Assembly: GCF_047511655.1 (NCBI RefSeq)
Contig: NC_133392.1
Location: forward strand, 96,651,042-96,715,041
Direction of reading: 5' to 3'
DNA: 64,000 bases
Origin: Castor canadensis
Taxonomy: Eukaryota; Chordata; Mammalia; Rodentia; Castoridae
In this document: positions 22,788-33,715 of the stretch, piece by piece
Numbering within the stretch: the stretch's first letter is position 1
Layout: the number at the start of each line of letters is the position of its first letter
Made by a program: the position numbers and the translations under genes
Notes under the pieces: generated by a model
What the model was told of the DNA's origin: nothing
Database searches by the model: none
The model's input: only the letters and a program-made list of their open reading frames with translations

Positions 22788-22815
22788 GCCTTTGGGACAC
22801 CAAAAAAAAAAAAAA
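22788..22815 (+). repeat. short segment plus second poly(A)
   Basis: After the L1 A-rich tail come about 18 non-L1 bases ('agcctttgggacacc' region), then a second run of about 15 A residues, before the L1M tail resumes with 'gatgtacatttttctg'. This looks like a small 3' transduction. Confidence 0.5.
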
Positions 22816-22863
22816 AGATGTACATTTTTCTGAGTGCATGCTACACTTCAACCAAAAAATGTT

Positions 22864-22966
22864 GCAGCCAGGCTGGGATCTATAGTCCCAGCTAAATAGG
22901 GAGGGGCTGAAGTCGAAGAATCACTTCAAGACCAGCCTGGGCAACATAGCAAGGCTCCATCTCAGT
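22864..22966 (+). mobile_element. 7SL-derived SINE monomer (FLAM/B1-like)
   Basis: 'ctatagtcccagctaaatag', 'gaatcacttcaagaccagcc' and 'tgggcaacatagcaaggctc' match a 7SL/Alu-left-arm monomer, ending at 'tccatctcagtaaat'. No ID unit is attached, unlike most SINEs in this window. Confidence 0.7.
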
Positions 22967-22977
22967 AAATACATAAC

Positions 22978-23018
22978 ACATACAAGCATACATACATGTG
23001 TACATACATACATACATG
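22978..23018. repeat. (CATA)n microsatellite
   Basis: Imperfect ACAT/CATA repeats following the SINE tail. Confidence 0.85.
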
Positions 23019-23034
23019 TTTTAAAGAACATCTT

Positions 23035-23200
23035 GTGATGACCATCGTTAACAATGCTGACCTTGAAATTCGTTGAGAGAGTAAAACTTAAGTGTCCTCA
23101 TCCCCACCACATGCAAATCACCATGTTGTACATCTTGAGCATATGCAACTTTCAATTGTCAATTGTACCTCAAAAGATGTGAAAAAAATTAAAAATACAG
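23035..23200 (+). mobile_element. L1M 3' UTR terminal fragment
   Basis: 'gagagagtaaaacttaagtg', 'caccatgttgtacatcttga', 'catatgcaactttcaattg' and 'tcaattgtacctcaaaa' match the end of old L1MA/MB/MC-type 3' UTRs. Confidence 0.7.
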
Positions 23201-24394
23201 TTTCATATAATCTGGCTATTATTACCTCACATGCTAAAATATGCTGGAAGACCGGAGGTCCCAGATGCCCTTTCTGTGGGAAGGCACAGAATACATACAA
23301 ATTGGCATACTGGAAAACCAGAAAAGACTTTTATCTTTTTTTATGTTGTTATGTAACTATATTTCCCTTTGATATTATAAACTCTGGCTGGCCATAGCAA
23401 TGTAAATTATGACATATAAATTATTTAATGCTATAGGAAATGGGAATTCACTTGGCTCTGTTAATTTCTTCATGGACACATATTGTTAAATATTCTCTTA
23501 ACTTTGACACTAGAAAATGTTAAAAAACATACATGTGACTCAAGAAGGAATATATTCAACTCTTGAGAAACAGAAGAAATAGTGCTCCTTCACCTCAAAG
23601 GCAGGGAAAGCAACACAGATACTGACTGCATTTTCCTCATCTCTCACCTGACATCTAAGCAAGATGTTGGCTGAGATAACACTGATTAAAAAATTAGGAC
23701 AGCACAATTTTGGACTCAAATGTCTTTGAAATTTAATTTAAATTTCTATTTTTGAAATTTAATTTCCTGGAAATTGAACACAAAGGAATTTTATTGTTCA
23801 CATTTAGCTTAATTTAATAGAGTGGTACTATTTGCAGTATTTTGAGGTTGACATTTGGGTTTATCATCTAACCTCTGGTGTGTTGTACTAGACAATATGA
23901 CTAACATACTTTAATTTGGAGAAAAAATGGTAAATTTTTATCATAAGGAGAGTGTTACCTTGAAATTAATGAATTAATGATTAATTATCCTTCAGAACCC
24001 AAATATGGAAAAAATTTTATTTTTTTCTGGCTCTAAGAGGATTTTGATACCTGGGCTGGAGCAGCATGGCTCAGATAAGTCACTGGAAACTGCCTCTGTG
24101 GAGAATTCCCTTCCACAACTTTCTGTTTAAGGATGAGTCCCAAGGGAAGAATGGAATTTAAGAGCTATGAACTTATGTTTTCTCTTCCCATGGCTATTCA
24201 CTGACAGAAGTGAATTGAAGTACCTTGCTTTCTCTCTTTCAGCCCTGTTGCCTGATGACTGAATCAATTTTCCTTCACATTTCTGTTCTTATATGGAAAG
24301 TTCACTGGAGCATTGCCCTTAAGAGAGAGCTGAAGCTATCTATACAGCTGTTCTGCTGAGACTGTACACTAAAATAAGATGAAAGTTCAGCAGA
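23201..24394. other. no recognisable gene or repeat
   Basis: Contains a 15-bp direct repeat tttgaaatttaattt at 23725-23739 and 23751-23765 and little else of note. The frame at 23092-23397 begins in the L1M end and has no support. Confidence 0.35.
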
Positions 24395-25150
24395 AATGCA
24401 ATAGCTGAATCATATGGTAACTATTTTTATTGTTTTAAGGAATCACCATACTGATTTACATAGTGGCCAGACTAATTTACACTTCCCTCTGCATTATAAA
24501 AAAGTGCTCTTTCTCCCACATTCCTCCTTGAAAACATTTGTTGACTTTTGATTTCTTGATAATAGCCATTCTCACTGGGGTCAAAGTGGAATCTCAATAT
24601 AGTTTTGATTTCCCTGATGGCTAAAGATGTTGAAAATTTTTTTCCTTGTGTTTATTGGCCATTTTTACTTCTTCATTTGAAAACTGTTCAGTTAATTTGT
24701 CAAATTATTGTTGGATTATTTGCTCTTTTGGTTTTTAAGTTTTTTAGTTCTTTGCATATTAACTGGATATTAATCCCCTTACAGATGAGTAGCTGGCAAT
24801 GATTTTTCTCCCATTCTATAGGCTGTTTACTATGCTTTTCTTTTGCTGTGTAGAAGCTTTTAATTTGCTGCAATCCCATTTGTCAATTCTTGTTCTTATT
24901 TCCAGAGTTATTGGATTCCTATTCACAAAGTCATTGCCTATGTCTAGATCTTGAGTTTTCCTCTAGTAGTTTCAAAGTTTCAGATCTTACATTAAGATCT
25001 TTCATCCATTTTGAGTTGATTTTTATATAGCTTGAGATAGGAATGTAGTTTTAGAGTTCTGCATGTAGATATCCAATTTTCCCAGTACCATTTGTTAAAG
25101 ACACTGTTTTTTTCCATTGTATGCTGTTGGCACCTTGTCACGAGTCAGAT
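24395..25150 (-). mobile_element. L1 ORF2 fragment, minus strand
   Basis: Antisense ORF2 3' half: 'aatagccattctcactgggg', 'ctgatggctaaagatgttga', 'ctgttcagttaatttgtc', 'ctttgcatattaactggata', 'ttgctgtgtagaagcttttaa', 'tccattttgagttgattttt', 'cagtaccatttgttaaagac'. Intermediate age. The 3' UTR is absent. Confidence 0.8.
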
Positions 25151-25339
25151 TCCTAGAGCAGTGAGCTGTTGTAACATCTCAAACTGTTTAGCAAAATTAT
25201 GAAAATGACTGTAAGGCTCATTTCTTTCCCCCTAATTATGATATTATAGATGAAAATAAATGGATTTTTTCTGCATTGAAAATTTTGTTTTCAGACTATT
25301 GTGTCATTCTGCCCTTACTTTTAATTTGTTTTACAATCT

Positions 25340-25440
25340 TCACTTTGCAGTATCATTGTTTTTTATTGTATTTTTATTTTTTATTGTTGTGCTGGGTGGG
25401 GGTAGCATCCACCCAGATGTCATAGTTTCTATAGTCAAAT
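25340..25440 (-). mobile_element. L1 3'-terminal fragment, type B-like
   Basis: 'tttttattgttgtgctgggt' followed by a 'gggggtagcatcc' block resembles the left end of the type B L1 at 41.7 kb ('ttttattgttgtgctgagtg'). Only the extreme 3' end is kept. Confidence 0.5.
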
Positions 25441-26379
25441 AATATTAATTAAGACAAGTTGTCATCAGTTCTTTTAACTGGAAATTTGAACTTATGATAT
25501 CATCAACTTTTAAAAAATTGTTTACCTGCTATTCAGTTTTCAAAGGGGCATGTAGAATGATTAGGCTTAATAGTACACAGTAACTCAATGATGGTGGTTA
25601 GTCTTCCTTTCCAAGACGAAGTATATACTGATAACAGAAATGTATGGAGTTGTTCCTAAAAGCAAATGGTCAATTTCTTAAACTCAAAATAAACAGCTTC
25701 TAAGTAATCTTGTACTAGAGGTTTCTGAAAAATATGGTGAAAGATAAAGGCTAACAAGATCATTTAAAGGAAAACCAAAGGAATTTTTTGGGTGTTATAA
25801 AATATATTTTATCCAAAACATATCAATTGACTTGATTTTCATTGTTGGTTTCTTGAACTCCAATTATTAAGAGCAGATATGTTTTCTTTAAAAAAAAAAA
25901 GAAGAGCATTTTTAAGACAACACAGATCCTTTCCAATACACTTGTTTGTAACACTATTATTTCAGGTTTCCCTTCAGGGTAGGTGCTGGGCTGATCTGAC
26001 AGCACTAAAATGTCTTCTCCTGACCATTAGTTTTAAAACATCAGAAATTTGTGAAAGATCTCAGCGGATTCCTATTGTTTAACACAATAGTGTTCAATGT
26101 CTTCTCTTTTCTAAATTGGACATTCTCTTAGGTTCCCACCCTTTTTTTGACTAGGTGAACCATTATATTTACTTCACTGATTTATTTTTTCTAAAAGTGT
26201 CTTGAACCCATTATTTCTATTTCTTTTTTGTTTTCTTCAGCAAAAATGCATCAATGTGCACATCATCCCTTTTATTTGAATATAACAAATCAACTGTTAC
26301 GGTATTTTTTCCTATATGGATTACCACTTTTTAAAATTAATTATTCAGTGATTCACCTTTAAGATATTTCCCTGCAAAG
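25441..26379. other. no recognisable gene or repeat
   Basis: AT-rich DNA. The frames at 25823-26005 (-) and 25879-26082 (+) overlap on opposite strands and lack motifs. The right end may already belong to the adjoining L1M relic. Confidence 0.35.
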
Positions 26380-27544
26380 TCACTTCTGTCACATGCAAAT
26401 CTTCAGTATATATAGAATAGACTTGTGTTTGTCTCTACATTATCTCTTCCAATGATCTGTTTACTAACTCCACACTACCTTAATTATCATAACATTACGC
26501 AAGAACAAATGTTTTCCAACTGGATCTCTTCCATAAGAGTATTACAGATATTCTTGTCATCTTGCTTATCCATATAAAATTTTAAATAAGCTTGTCATAT
26601 ATCATGAACAACACTGTCCAGATTTTGATTGGAATGGTACTATTCTCTTCATCAATTCAGTGAAGATTAACATTTTCCTAGGAAGTCTACCTTTAGTGCT
26701 CTTCCATAGGTGTTCTCAATAAATATCATACAAACTTTGTTATATTTATTATTACTACTAATATTATTTATTAGTAATAACTTATCTCTAGGAAAGTATA
26801 TTATAATATCTTCTTCATTTCAGCTATATGTCAATGTATAGATTTTGTTTCATCGTTTTATGTAGACTATTGTAGATAACTAAAGTCCTGTGTCTCATTG
26901 TCTTTCCATGGTGTCTAAGATCTTCACTGTGACTTACTAGATGGGATGCTGAGTCCAAAGCAATATTTCTATTGTTTATTATTCACAATAAGATGGGAGA
27001 AATTCCATTCTGGTTCTAGTTTGTTACCATTTTTATCATGAATGAGAAATTTTATCAAATTTTTTTATGAAAAGAATTTTTGTCTCTTAATGAACATATA
27101 GGATGTTTAATTTTTACAAACTTCTCCTTAATTCATGGTATTTTCTAAATTGTCATATTCTTTTTTCATGCAGTTCATTTATGATTTCATCTATTTCATG
27201 AGTATTATTTTCTTTTCTTCACATGGTTTAGAATCAGGATTATACTGGCCTCATAAATTGAGCTGGGCACATTTCCAATATTTTTATTCTGTAAGTTATT
27301 TGTTCAAGATAAGACAGTTCTTCTATATAAATCATAGAATGTACTTGCGAAACCATCTATAAGTAATATTTTGTGTTATCTTTGTGAAGATATTATTCAA
27401 TTTATTTAATTTTTTAAGATTGCTCAGTGTTCCTATTTCTTCCTGAATTGGTTTTGGTGACTCACTTTCCTAGAAATTTTCCAACTCCACATGATATTCA
27501 GATATGTTGGCATACATTTGTTTATGTTTTGTTACTTTTTCTTT

Positions 27545-27603
27545 TGTTCTTTTGTTTTTGTTGAGATAGGGTCTCACTTTACAACCTAGGCTGCCCTCAG
27601 CCA
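27545..27603 (-). mobile_element. B1-like SINE fragment, minus strand
   Basis: 'ttgagatagggtctcacttt' and 'acaacctaggctgccctcag' are the antisense right end of a 7SL/B1-type unit. The remainder is lost. Confidence 0.6.
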
Positions 27604-27715
27604 TCTGGACATTATTTGTTCTTTCATTTCCTTTTTCATTGTTACTCAGTTCTTTAAAATGTACAATTTGTTTATATGTGCTTTATATACTTAATATTAT
27701 TTATAGTGGCTCTTT

Positions 27716-27885
27716 CTTTTCCAACACTAAGGATTGAACTCAGAGACTTATACATGTAAGTCTAATGATTACAAATTGGCTATGCATCCAGCACTTTTGT
27801 TTGTGGTTTGCCTTTGAGACAGGGTATTGTTCCCTTTTAGAGTAGCTGGGAATGCAGGCATGCCCGACCACACCCCTACTTGCTC
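27716..27885 (-). mobile_element. Composite ID-B1 SINE, minus strand
   Basis: Antisense ID unit ('ccaacactaaggattgaact', 'cagagacttatacatgtaag') followed by antisense B1 unit ('gagacagggtattgttccc', 'agtagctgggaatgcaggca', 'tgcccgaccacacccc'). Inserted in the L1M relic. Confidence 0.7.
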
Positions 27886-29513
27886 AGTGTCTCTTTTTCT
27901 ATTGTACATGTATTTTCACCTTACACTTTTATTACATTGATCTTTCTAATTTACTGAGGTCTATTTTCTCATTATTTTTCTAACTACTTAAGTCAGGTTA
28001 CCAAGCTATTCAATTTTAAATCCATCAACTTAGTCACCTCATTTAATGCTGATATTAAGCATTTTGGTATCATGTAGGAAAATTTTAAATTTAATTACAC
28101 AGAATTTTTAATTTAAAGATCCACACATCACTTAACTCTAAAGAAAGACTTTAGTCGCTATCTTTTAACAACTGATTTCTAATTTGTTTTAAATTTTTTT
28201 AAGTAGTTGTGATCAGATGTTCTATATATTTGTTAAAAATTGTTCAGATTTGCTTAATTGTCTAGTATTAATTAAGGTAAATTACATATTATAACTATTT
28301 CTTAAGTGCTTGAGAAAGAATAGGTACTCTTTACCCTTGGTTGGAGAAATATATCTACTACTAAATAAATATTTGCTAATTGTATAATTTAAATTCAGTT
28401 AGTTTCCCATCCAAGTATTATTTTTACTTAAAGACATCTCTTTTTGGTAATGACAAATATGTTTTTTTTAAAAAGTTTGGTTTTTCTCAATATACCTTTA
28501 AAGGTTTTTAAATTGTTTCATGTCTAGTCAAGTTCAGATTTTTAAGAACTTCATTTTTAATTTGTAATAAAAGTTTAGAACTTGATTTTTTTCAAAAAAA
28601 AGTCAACAAACTGCAAGCACCTGTTAATAAAGTTCTTAAATAATTGTCAAAAAAATAAATCCAGTTAGTTTAACCAATTTTTGCTTCATCTATGAGCTAC
28701 ACACAAATTAGAAATATTGTCTCTATCTGAAGACCTAAACCTGTTATCATTATGTAGTAGCCAGCTTTGTGTCCAAAGACTTCATTGCCTTAAAGTCTAT
28801 TTTCCTCTCAGATCAGGATCTTGTCACATTTTAGTATGCTCTCTTTTCTATTACATGTACCTTATGAGATGTTCCCACCCTCATATGTTCAACATTTTGT
28901 TTTCTTCAGATTTTTGCTTTGTAACTTATAAAGAACCTGTAGCTAGAACTGGAATCTTGAAATTCCATGTGGTGATTACTGTCATATGAAGGAAAAAAAA
29001 TCAGTCCACATACATTCATTACAATTAATAATATATTAAGCCTTGTTACATCATTTTATGTTATGTTTCCTATTATCCATTATGTGTACTATTTCTATTT
29101 GTTTCCTGTTTTAGAGGTGTTTTCAGGGGTTTTGCTTGCTATTTTTCTTTTTATTTTTTAAATCTATTCATATTTAGGCACTAAGTTATTATTTGTAGCC
29201 TTTTATGACTCACACTTACAATTTTATCATGAGTGTAAGGTACTGCCAAATTAACACCATTCCACATGTGGAAAGGAAATATTTATTAGTCCCGACCACA
29301 GGGCTGTCCCCCCCTCCCAACCCCCAGATCAGGGAGCAGCGACTTGGGTGAATTGGGAAGTGGGCCTTATAGGAGGGGCCGAGCCATGGGGGAGGGAGAG
29401 AGTCTCTGGTCTCTGATTGTCTGCGATCACCAAATGGAACAGGTCGACATGCCTGGCTAGTTGAGTAACTGGAAGTTCCTGAGTTGTTTTGCAAGCCAAG
29501 AAACAATCAGGCA

Positions 29514-31463
29514 TATTTTTCAATCTCTTTAATGAATGTCATTGGAATTTTGATGGGAATTTCATTAAACATGTAGATTACTTTTGGGAGTACAGACATT
29601 TTTACTATGTTGATTCTACCAATTCATGAGCATGGGAGCTCTTTCCACTTTCTATAGTCTTCCTCAATCTCTTTCTTCAGAAGTTTATAGTTTTCCTTGT
29701 AGAGGTTGTTCACATCTTTTGTTAGGTTTACACCAAGGTATTTGATTTTTTTTTTTGAGGCTATTATAAATGGAATTGTTTTCATACATTCTTTTTCAGT
29801 TTGTTAATTATTAGTGTATAGAAATGCTAAAGCTTCTGTTCATCAAAAGAAATGGTCTCTAAACTAAAGAGAACACCCACAGAGTGGGAGAAAATATTTG
29901 CCAACTATACATCAGACAAAGGACTGATAACCAGAATGTATAGGGAACTTAAAAAATTAAATTCTCCTAAAACTAATGAAATGTAAAAGGAAAAACTGCA
30001 AGATTTTTCAAAACTCTATAGACTAGGATATTTTTAGTGCACTTGATACAATGGATTTCTTAGGAAGACATAACATATTCACATTATAAAGAAAATATTG
30101 AAAAATGAAAATATTATGAAATTAAGGAAATCTTATCATCTAAAGATCTCATGAAAACAAATGCTTCCTACAAGAAGTGATAAGCTCCTGTTCATCAAAA
30201 GAAATGGTCTCTAAACTGAAGAGAACACCCACAGAGTGGGAGAAATATTTGCCAGCTACACATCAGACAAAGGACTGATAACCAGAATATATAGGGAACT
30301 TAAAAAACTAAATTCTCCTAAAAGTAATGAACCAATAAAGAAATGGGCAAGTGAACTAAACAGAACTGTCTCAAAAGAAGAAATTCAAATGGCCAAAAAA
30401 TACATGGAAAAATGCTCACCATCTCTGGCAATAAAGGAAATGCAAATTAAAACCACACCAAGATTCCACCTCATCCCTGTTAGAATAGCCATCATTAGCA
30501 ACACCACCACCAACAGGTGATGGCGAGGGTGCAGGGAAAAAAAGAACCCTCTTACACTGTTGGTGGGAATGTAAACTAGTACAACCACTGTAGAAAAAAA
30601 TTTGAAGACTACTTAAAAAGCTAAACATTGATCTACCATTTGATCCAGCAATATCACTCTTGGGGATATACCCAAAAGACTGTGACACAGGTTACTCCAG
30701 AGGCACCTACACACCCACGTTTATTGCAGCACTATTCACAATAGCCAAGATATGGAAACAACCAAGATGCCCCACTACTGACAAATAGATCAAGAAAGTG
30801 TGGTATCTATACACAATGGAATTTTATGCAGCCATGAAGAAGAACAAATGTTATCATTTGCTGGTAAATGGATGGAATTGGAGAACATCATTCTGAGTGA
30901 GGTTAGCCTGGCCCAAAAGACCAAAAATCATATGTTCTCCCTCATATGTGGACATTAGATCAAGGGCAAACACAACCAGGGGATTGAACTTTGATTACAT
31001 GAAAAAAGCGAGAGCACACAAGGGAGGTGTGAGAATAGGTAAGACACCTAAAAAATTAGCTAGTATTTGTTGCCCTCAACGCAGAGAAACTAAAGCAGAT
31101 ACCTTAAAAGCAACTGAGGCCAATAGGAGAAGGGGACCAGGAAGTAGAGAAAAGGTTAGATCAAAAAGAATTAACCTAGAAGGTAACACACACACATAGG
31201 AAATTAATGTGAGTCAACTCCCTGTATACCTATCCTTATCTCAACTAGCAAAAACCCTTGGTCCTTTCTATTATTGCTTATACTCTCTCTTCAACAAAAT
31301 TATAGATAAGGGCAAAATAGTTCTGCCGGGTATTGAGGGGGTGGGGGGGAAGAGGGAGGGGGCGGAGTGGGTGGTAAGGGAGGGGGTGGGGGCAGGGGGG
31401 AGAAATGACCCAAACATTGTATGCACATATGAATAATAAAACAATAAAAATTAAAAAAAAAAA
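29514..31463 (+). mobile_element. L1 type A with inverted 5' part and internal duplication
   Basis: Flanked by AAGAAACAATCAGGCA at 29498-29513 and 31464-31479, a perfect 16-bp target duplication. 29514 to about 29830 is ORF2 sequence in antisense ('ttgattctaccaattcatga', 'ggtttacaccaaggtatttg'). From about 29831 to the end it runs in sense to the 3' UTR and poly(A), as in twin priming. A 150-bp segment occurs twice (29831-29983 and 30182-30331). Frame 30236-30520 is ORF2 C-terminal ([34 protein letters not shown]). Confidence 0.88.
31336..31401 (+). other. G-rich L1 3' UTR tract
   Basis: Five or more runs of four to seven G within 66 bp, satisfying the quadruplex pattern. Counterparts lie at 58857-58919, 22664-22705 and, as C-rich, 17205-17250. 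G-rich 3' UTR tracts are a known L1 trait. Confidence 0.85.
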
Positions 31464-31579
31464 AAGAAACAATCAGGCAGGAGGAAACAAGCAGTCATAA
31501 ATCAGGGTGTCTGGTTTTAAGGTGTAGCCTCGGGTCCTTCTGCCCACCCCAAGAATGCCAGGGACCTAACAATGAGTAC

Positions 31580-31900
31580 CTAATTTTAAAAAAAACTAAT
31601 CAATATGAGTTGTCACATATATTGAAGATCAAGACCTTAGAATACTTTACATTCCTCAGCTCACGTGGTATTGTTATCTACTTCTGTCTTAATTTATCCC
31701 CCTTAATTTTACATCAATACTAACATTATATACATTGGCACACATGCTCACCAGTTTGTTTTTTCATTTTTTTCTGATATATCAAACATTCTTCTAGGGT
31801 CATTTTCCTTCTTCCTAAAATATACAGTTCTTTTCATAAGTTCGTGCTGAGGAAAAATAATACTTATTTACTTCTTTGCAGGCTCAGTTACTCATTTAAA
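31580..31900 (-). mobile_element. L1M relic continuation (minus strand)
   Basis: 'cacacatgctcaccagtttg' and 'gtcattttccttcttcct' resemble antisense L1M sequence upstream of the portion at 26.4-29.2 kb, so the LTR probably landed within this L1M. Weak per-base match. Confidence 0.35.
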
Positions 31901-33584
31901 CATTAGCATGTTAAGATTTGCATAGGTTCAGGTTTCACTGAAGAAGGATTTTTTATTACTAATTTTTAGAATATCTAATTAATCATGAAGCTGGAAGCAG
32001 AAACTTCAAATACATACTTAGACTGTTTATTAGATTCATTGATTTTAAATGATTAAGAAGTGGATCATCTGAGGCTCAAAGCCAAGATGGAAGATGATCA
32101 GACTGTGAAACTGAGTATTTTCCCAATATGATAATATCTGTGACTTTAATATTTTTCTATTCAACTTTCAATCTCATACCTTCATTCAAAATTAAGAAGC
32201 TTGTGATTTGTTAAAGCATTTTGCTAATATAATGTGATTTTTTAATGTCATTACAGTAAGCTCATTTTAGTATTTTAAATGTAATTTCTTTTAAAACTCA
32301 GCAATTAGAAATTGTTTCCTATCTTTAAATGAGTAACAGTTGCTATAAATATTATATGTTTTCATATATAACTAATATATATGCATGCACATAAATGTAT
32401 ACTTGGCTTTAAGAAAACATGAAATATTGGAAAATGAGTTATGCTTTAAATGATATTAAATTAGAAACTCTGTCTACAAAATCATCCATGAAAAATGTTA
32501 GTGGAAGACAGGTTAACATTCTCTTCCTTTTTTCTTTCTTAGATGTACTCTTGACACAAACTCATTCAACTTAAAATCCCTGAGCTTGTAGTATCTCTGG
32601 CAATAACTGACTGGAACTCTGCTAAGCATTACATGGGTTTCTTTTTATAGTTAACAATGCCCCACTTCTAGGACTGTGGATAAGTGGACATCATTTCTTA
32701 TAGAGCCAAAGAAAAACTGCATCCCAACTCTAAGTCAAGATGGATAAAGACAGAAGCAAATTGCTCTGCCTTATACAAAGTTGAGGTCATTGAAACATTG
32801 TTCCATTTAATATTTGAAACAAAAATGTGAACAAAGTGAAGCAAATAACAAAAGAAAAAACTCTATGTTACATGAGCCAAAGAATACTTAAAAGTGTATG
32901 AAGGAACCAGTGATTGGCGTTTTTATAATTATCAAATAAAAGAATGATTTCTCTTCTAAAGCCATTTTACTTTTACATCACTGTTTTGCATTTTCTAGAG
33001 TAAAATCAAGCTCTCTGTTTGAATTGCAAAAGGAGCTTTGATTTAGTACAAAGAGTCCTTCAAGTGTTATATTGCTTATCTTATCTCTATTCTGACCTAA
33101 TGTCGATCTGACCATGTGTCACAGTGACATAGAGATGGAAAAAACAGGCATCGCATTCTACACATGTCAAGTCTAATGACATATTGAACTGCTGACTTAT
33201 GTGTTGTCATCCTTCCAAGATGTTATGTTCTACAAATATCAATTCTAGGCAGAAAGAGAATACAGATATCATCCAAAAGGATAACTCTTTATTACATACC
33301 AAATGCTTCAAAAACAAACAAAAACAAATTGTATATTCCTTTTCAAAACATACTTCCATAGAAGTAGTGCTTTGTTATTGTTTAACAAAAGTAAAGCATG
33401 AAAGATCATGGCAATTTAAATTTTTAGAAATTATCCCTTAGTTTCATTATACCAACTAAAAATTTTAAAGATCTGACTTTCAAATCAACTTGGCATTAAT
33501 TAATGCAAAATTTTATAGTACAACTTTGAAAATATTTCTTGCATAAATAAGTTCTTTATTATATGATTATGATATTTGAGGACT
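31901..33584. other. transposon-poor sequence
   Basis: No assignable repeat. The 80-codon frame at 33199-33441 (+) has no domain and ordinary AT-rich codon use. Candidate single-copy DNA. Confidence 0.4.
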
Positions 33585-33715
33585 AAGTAGGCCTTATTGA
33601 TAATCTTGTCAACTTCATATTCCAGATAGGAAAACTGAGGTCGGTAAGCAATAATGTGATTTGACCAAGATAACATAATTTCGGTAACTAAGTAAGAACA
33701 AACATCTCAATCTTT
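33585..33715 (-). mobile_element. MIR SINE fragment
   Basis: 'tccagataggaaaactgagg', 'gtgatttgaccaagataaca' and 'aatttcggtaactaagtaag' match the antisense MIR core (GATGAGGAAACTGAGG...TTGCCCAAGGTCACACAGCTAGTAAG). Confidence 0.7.

Larger units (their letters stand above)
26380..29233 (-). mobile_element. long L1M relic, minus strand (left part)
   Basis: Antisense ORF2 in order. Blocks include 'gattttgattggaatggtac' and 'ttctagtttgttaccattttt' with 'atcatgaatgagaaattt', then 'tactggcctcataaattgag' and 'gttggcatacatttg'. Further right are 'tttctaatttactgaggtc' and 'ccttaaagtctattttcctc'. It is interrupted by SINE pieces near 27.55 and 27.72 kb and by the LTR at 29234, and seems to continue at 31580. 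No open frame survives. Confidence 0.6.
29234..31571 (-). mobile_element. solo ERV LTR split by an L1
   Basis: Minus-strand LTR made of 29234-29513 and 31480-31571. On the minus strand it starts TGTTAGGTCCCTGG and ends ACCTTACA, so it has TG...CA ends. A TATA-like 'cctataaggccc' and an AATAAATATTTCC polyadenylation region are visible. A 5-bp direct repeat, atgag, flanks it at 29229-29233 and 31572-31576. About 372 bp without the insert. No gag, pol or env is seen, so it is a recombination product. Class uncertain. Confidence 0.8.

Noticed and set aside
29216..29523. Pro/Ser/Arg-rich minus frames of 96 and 64 codons
   Set aside because: Contained in the solo LTR; overlapping phases and no homology to a gene.
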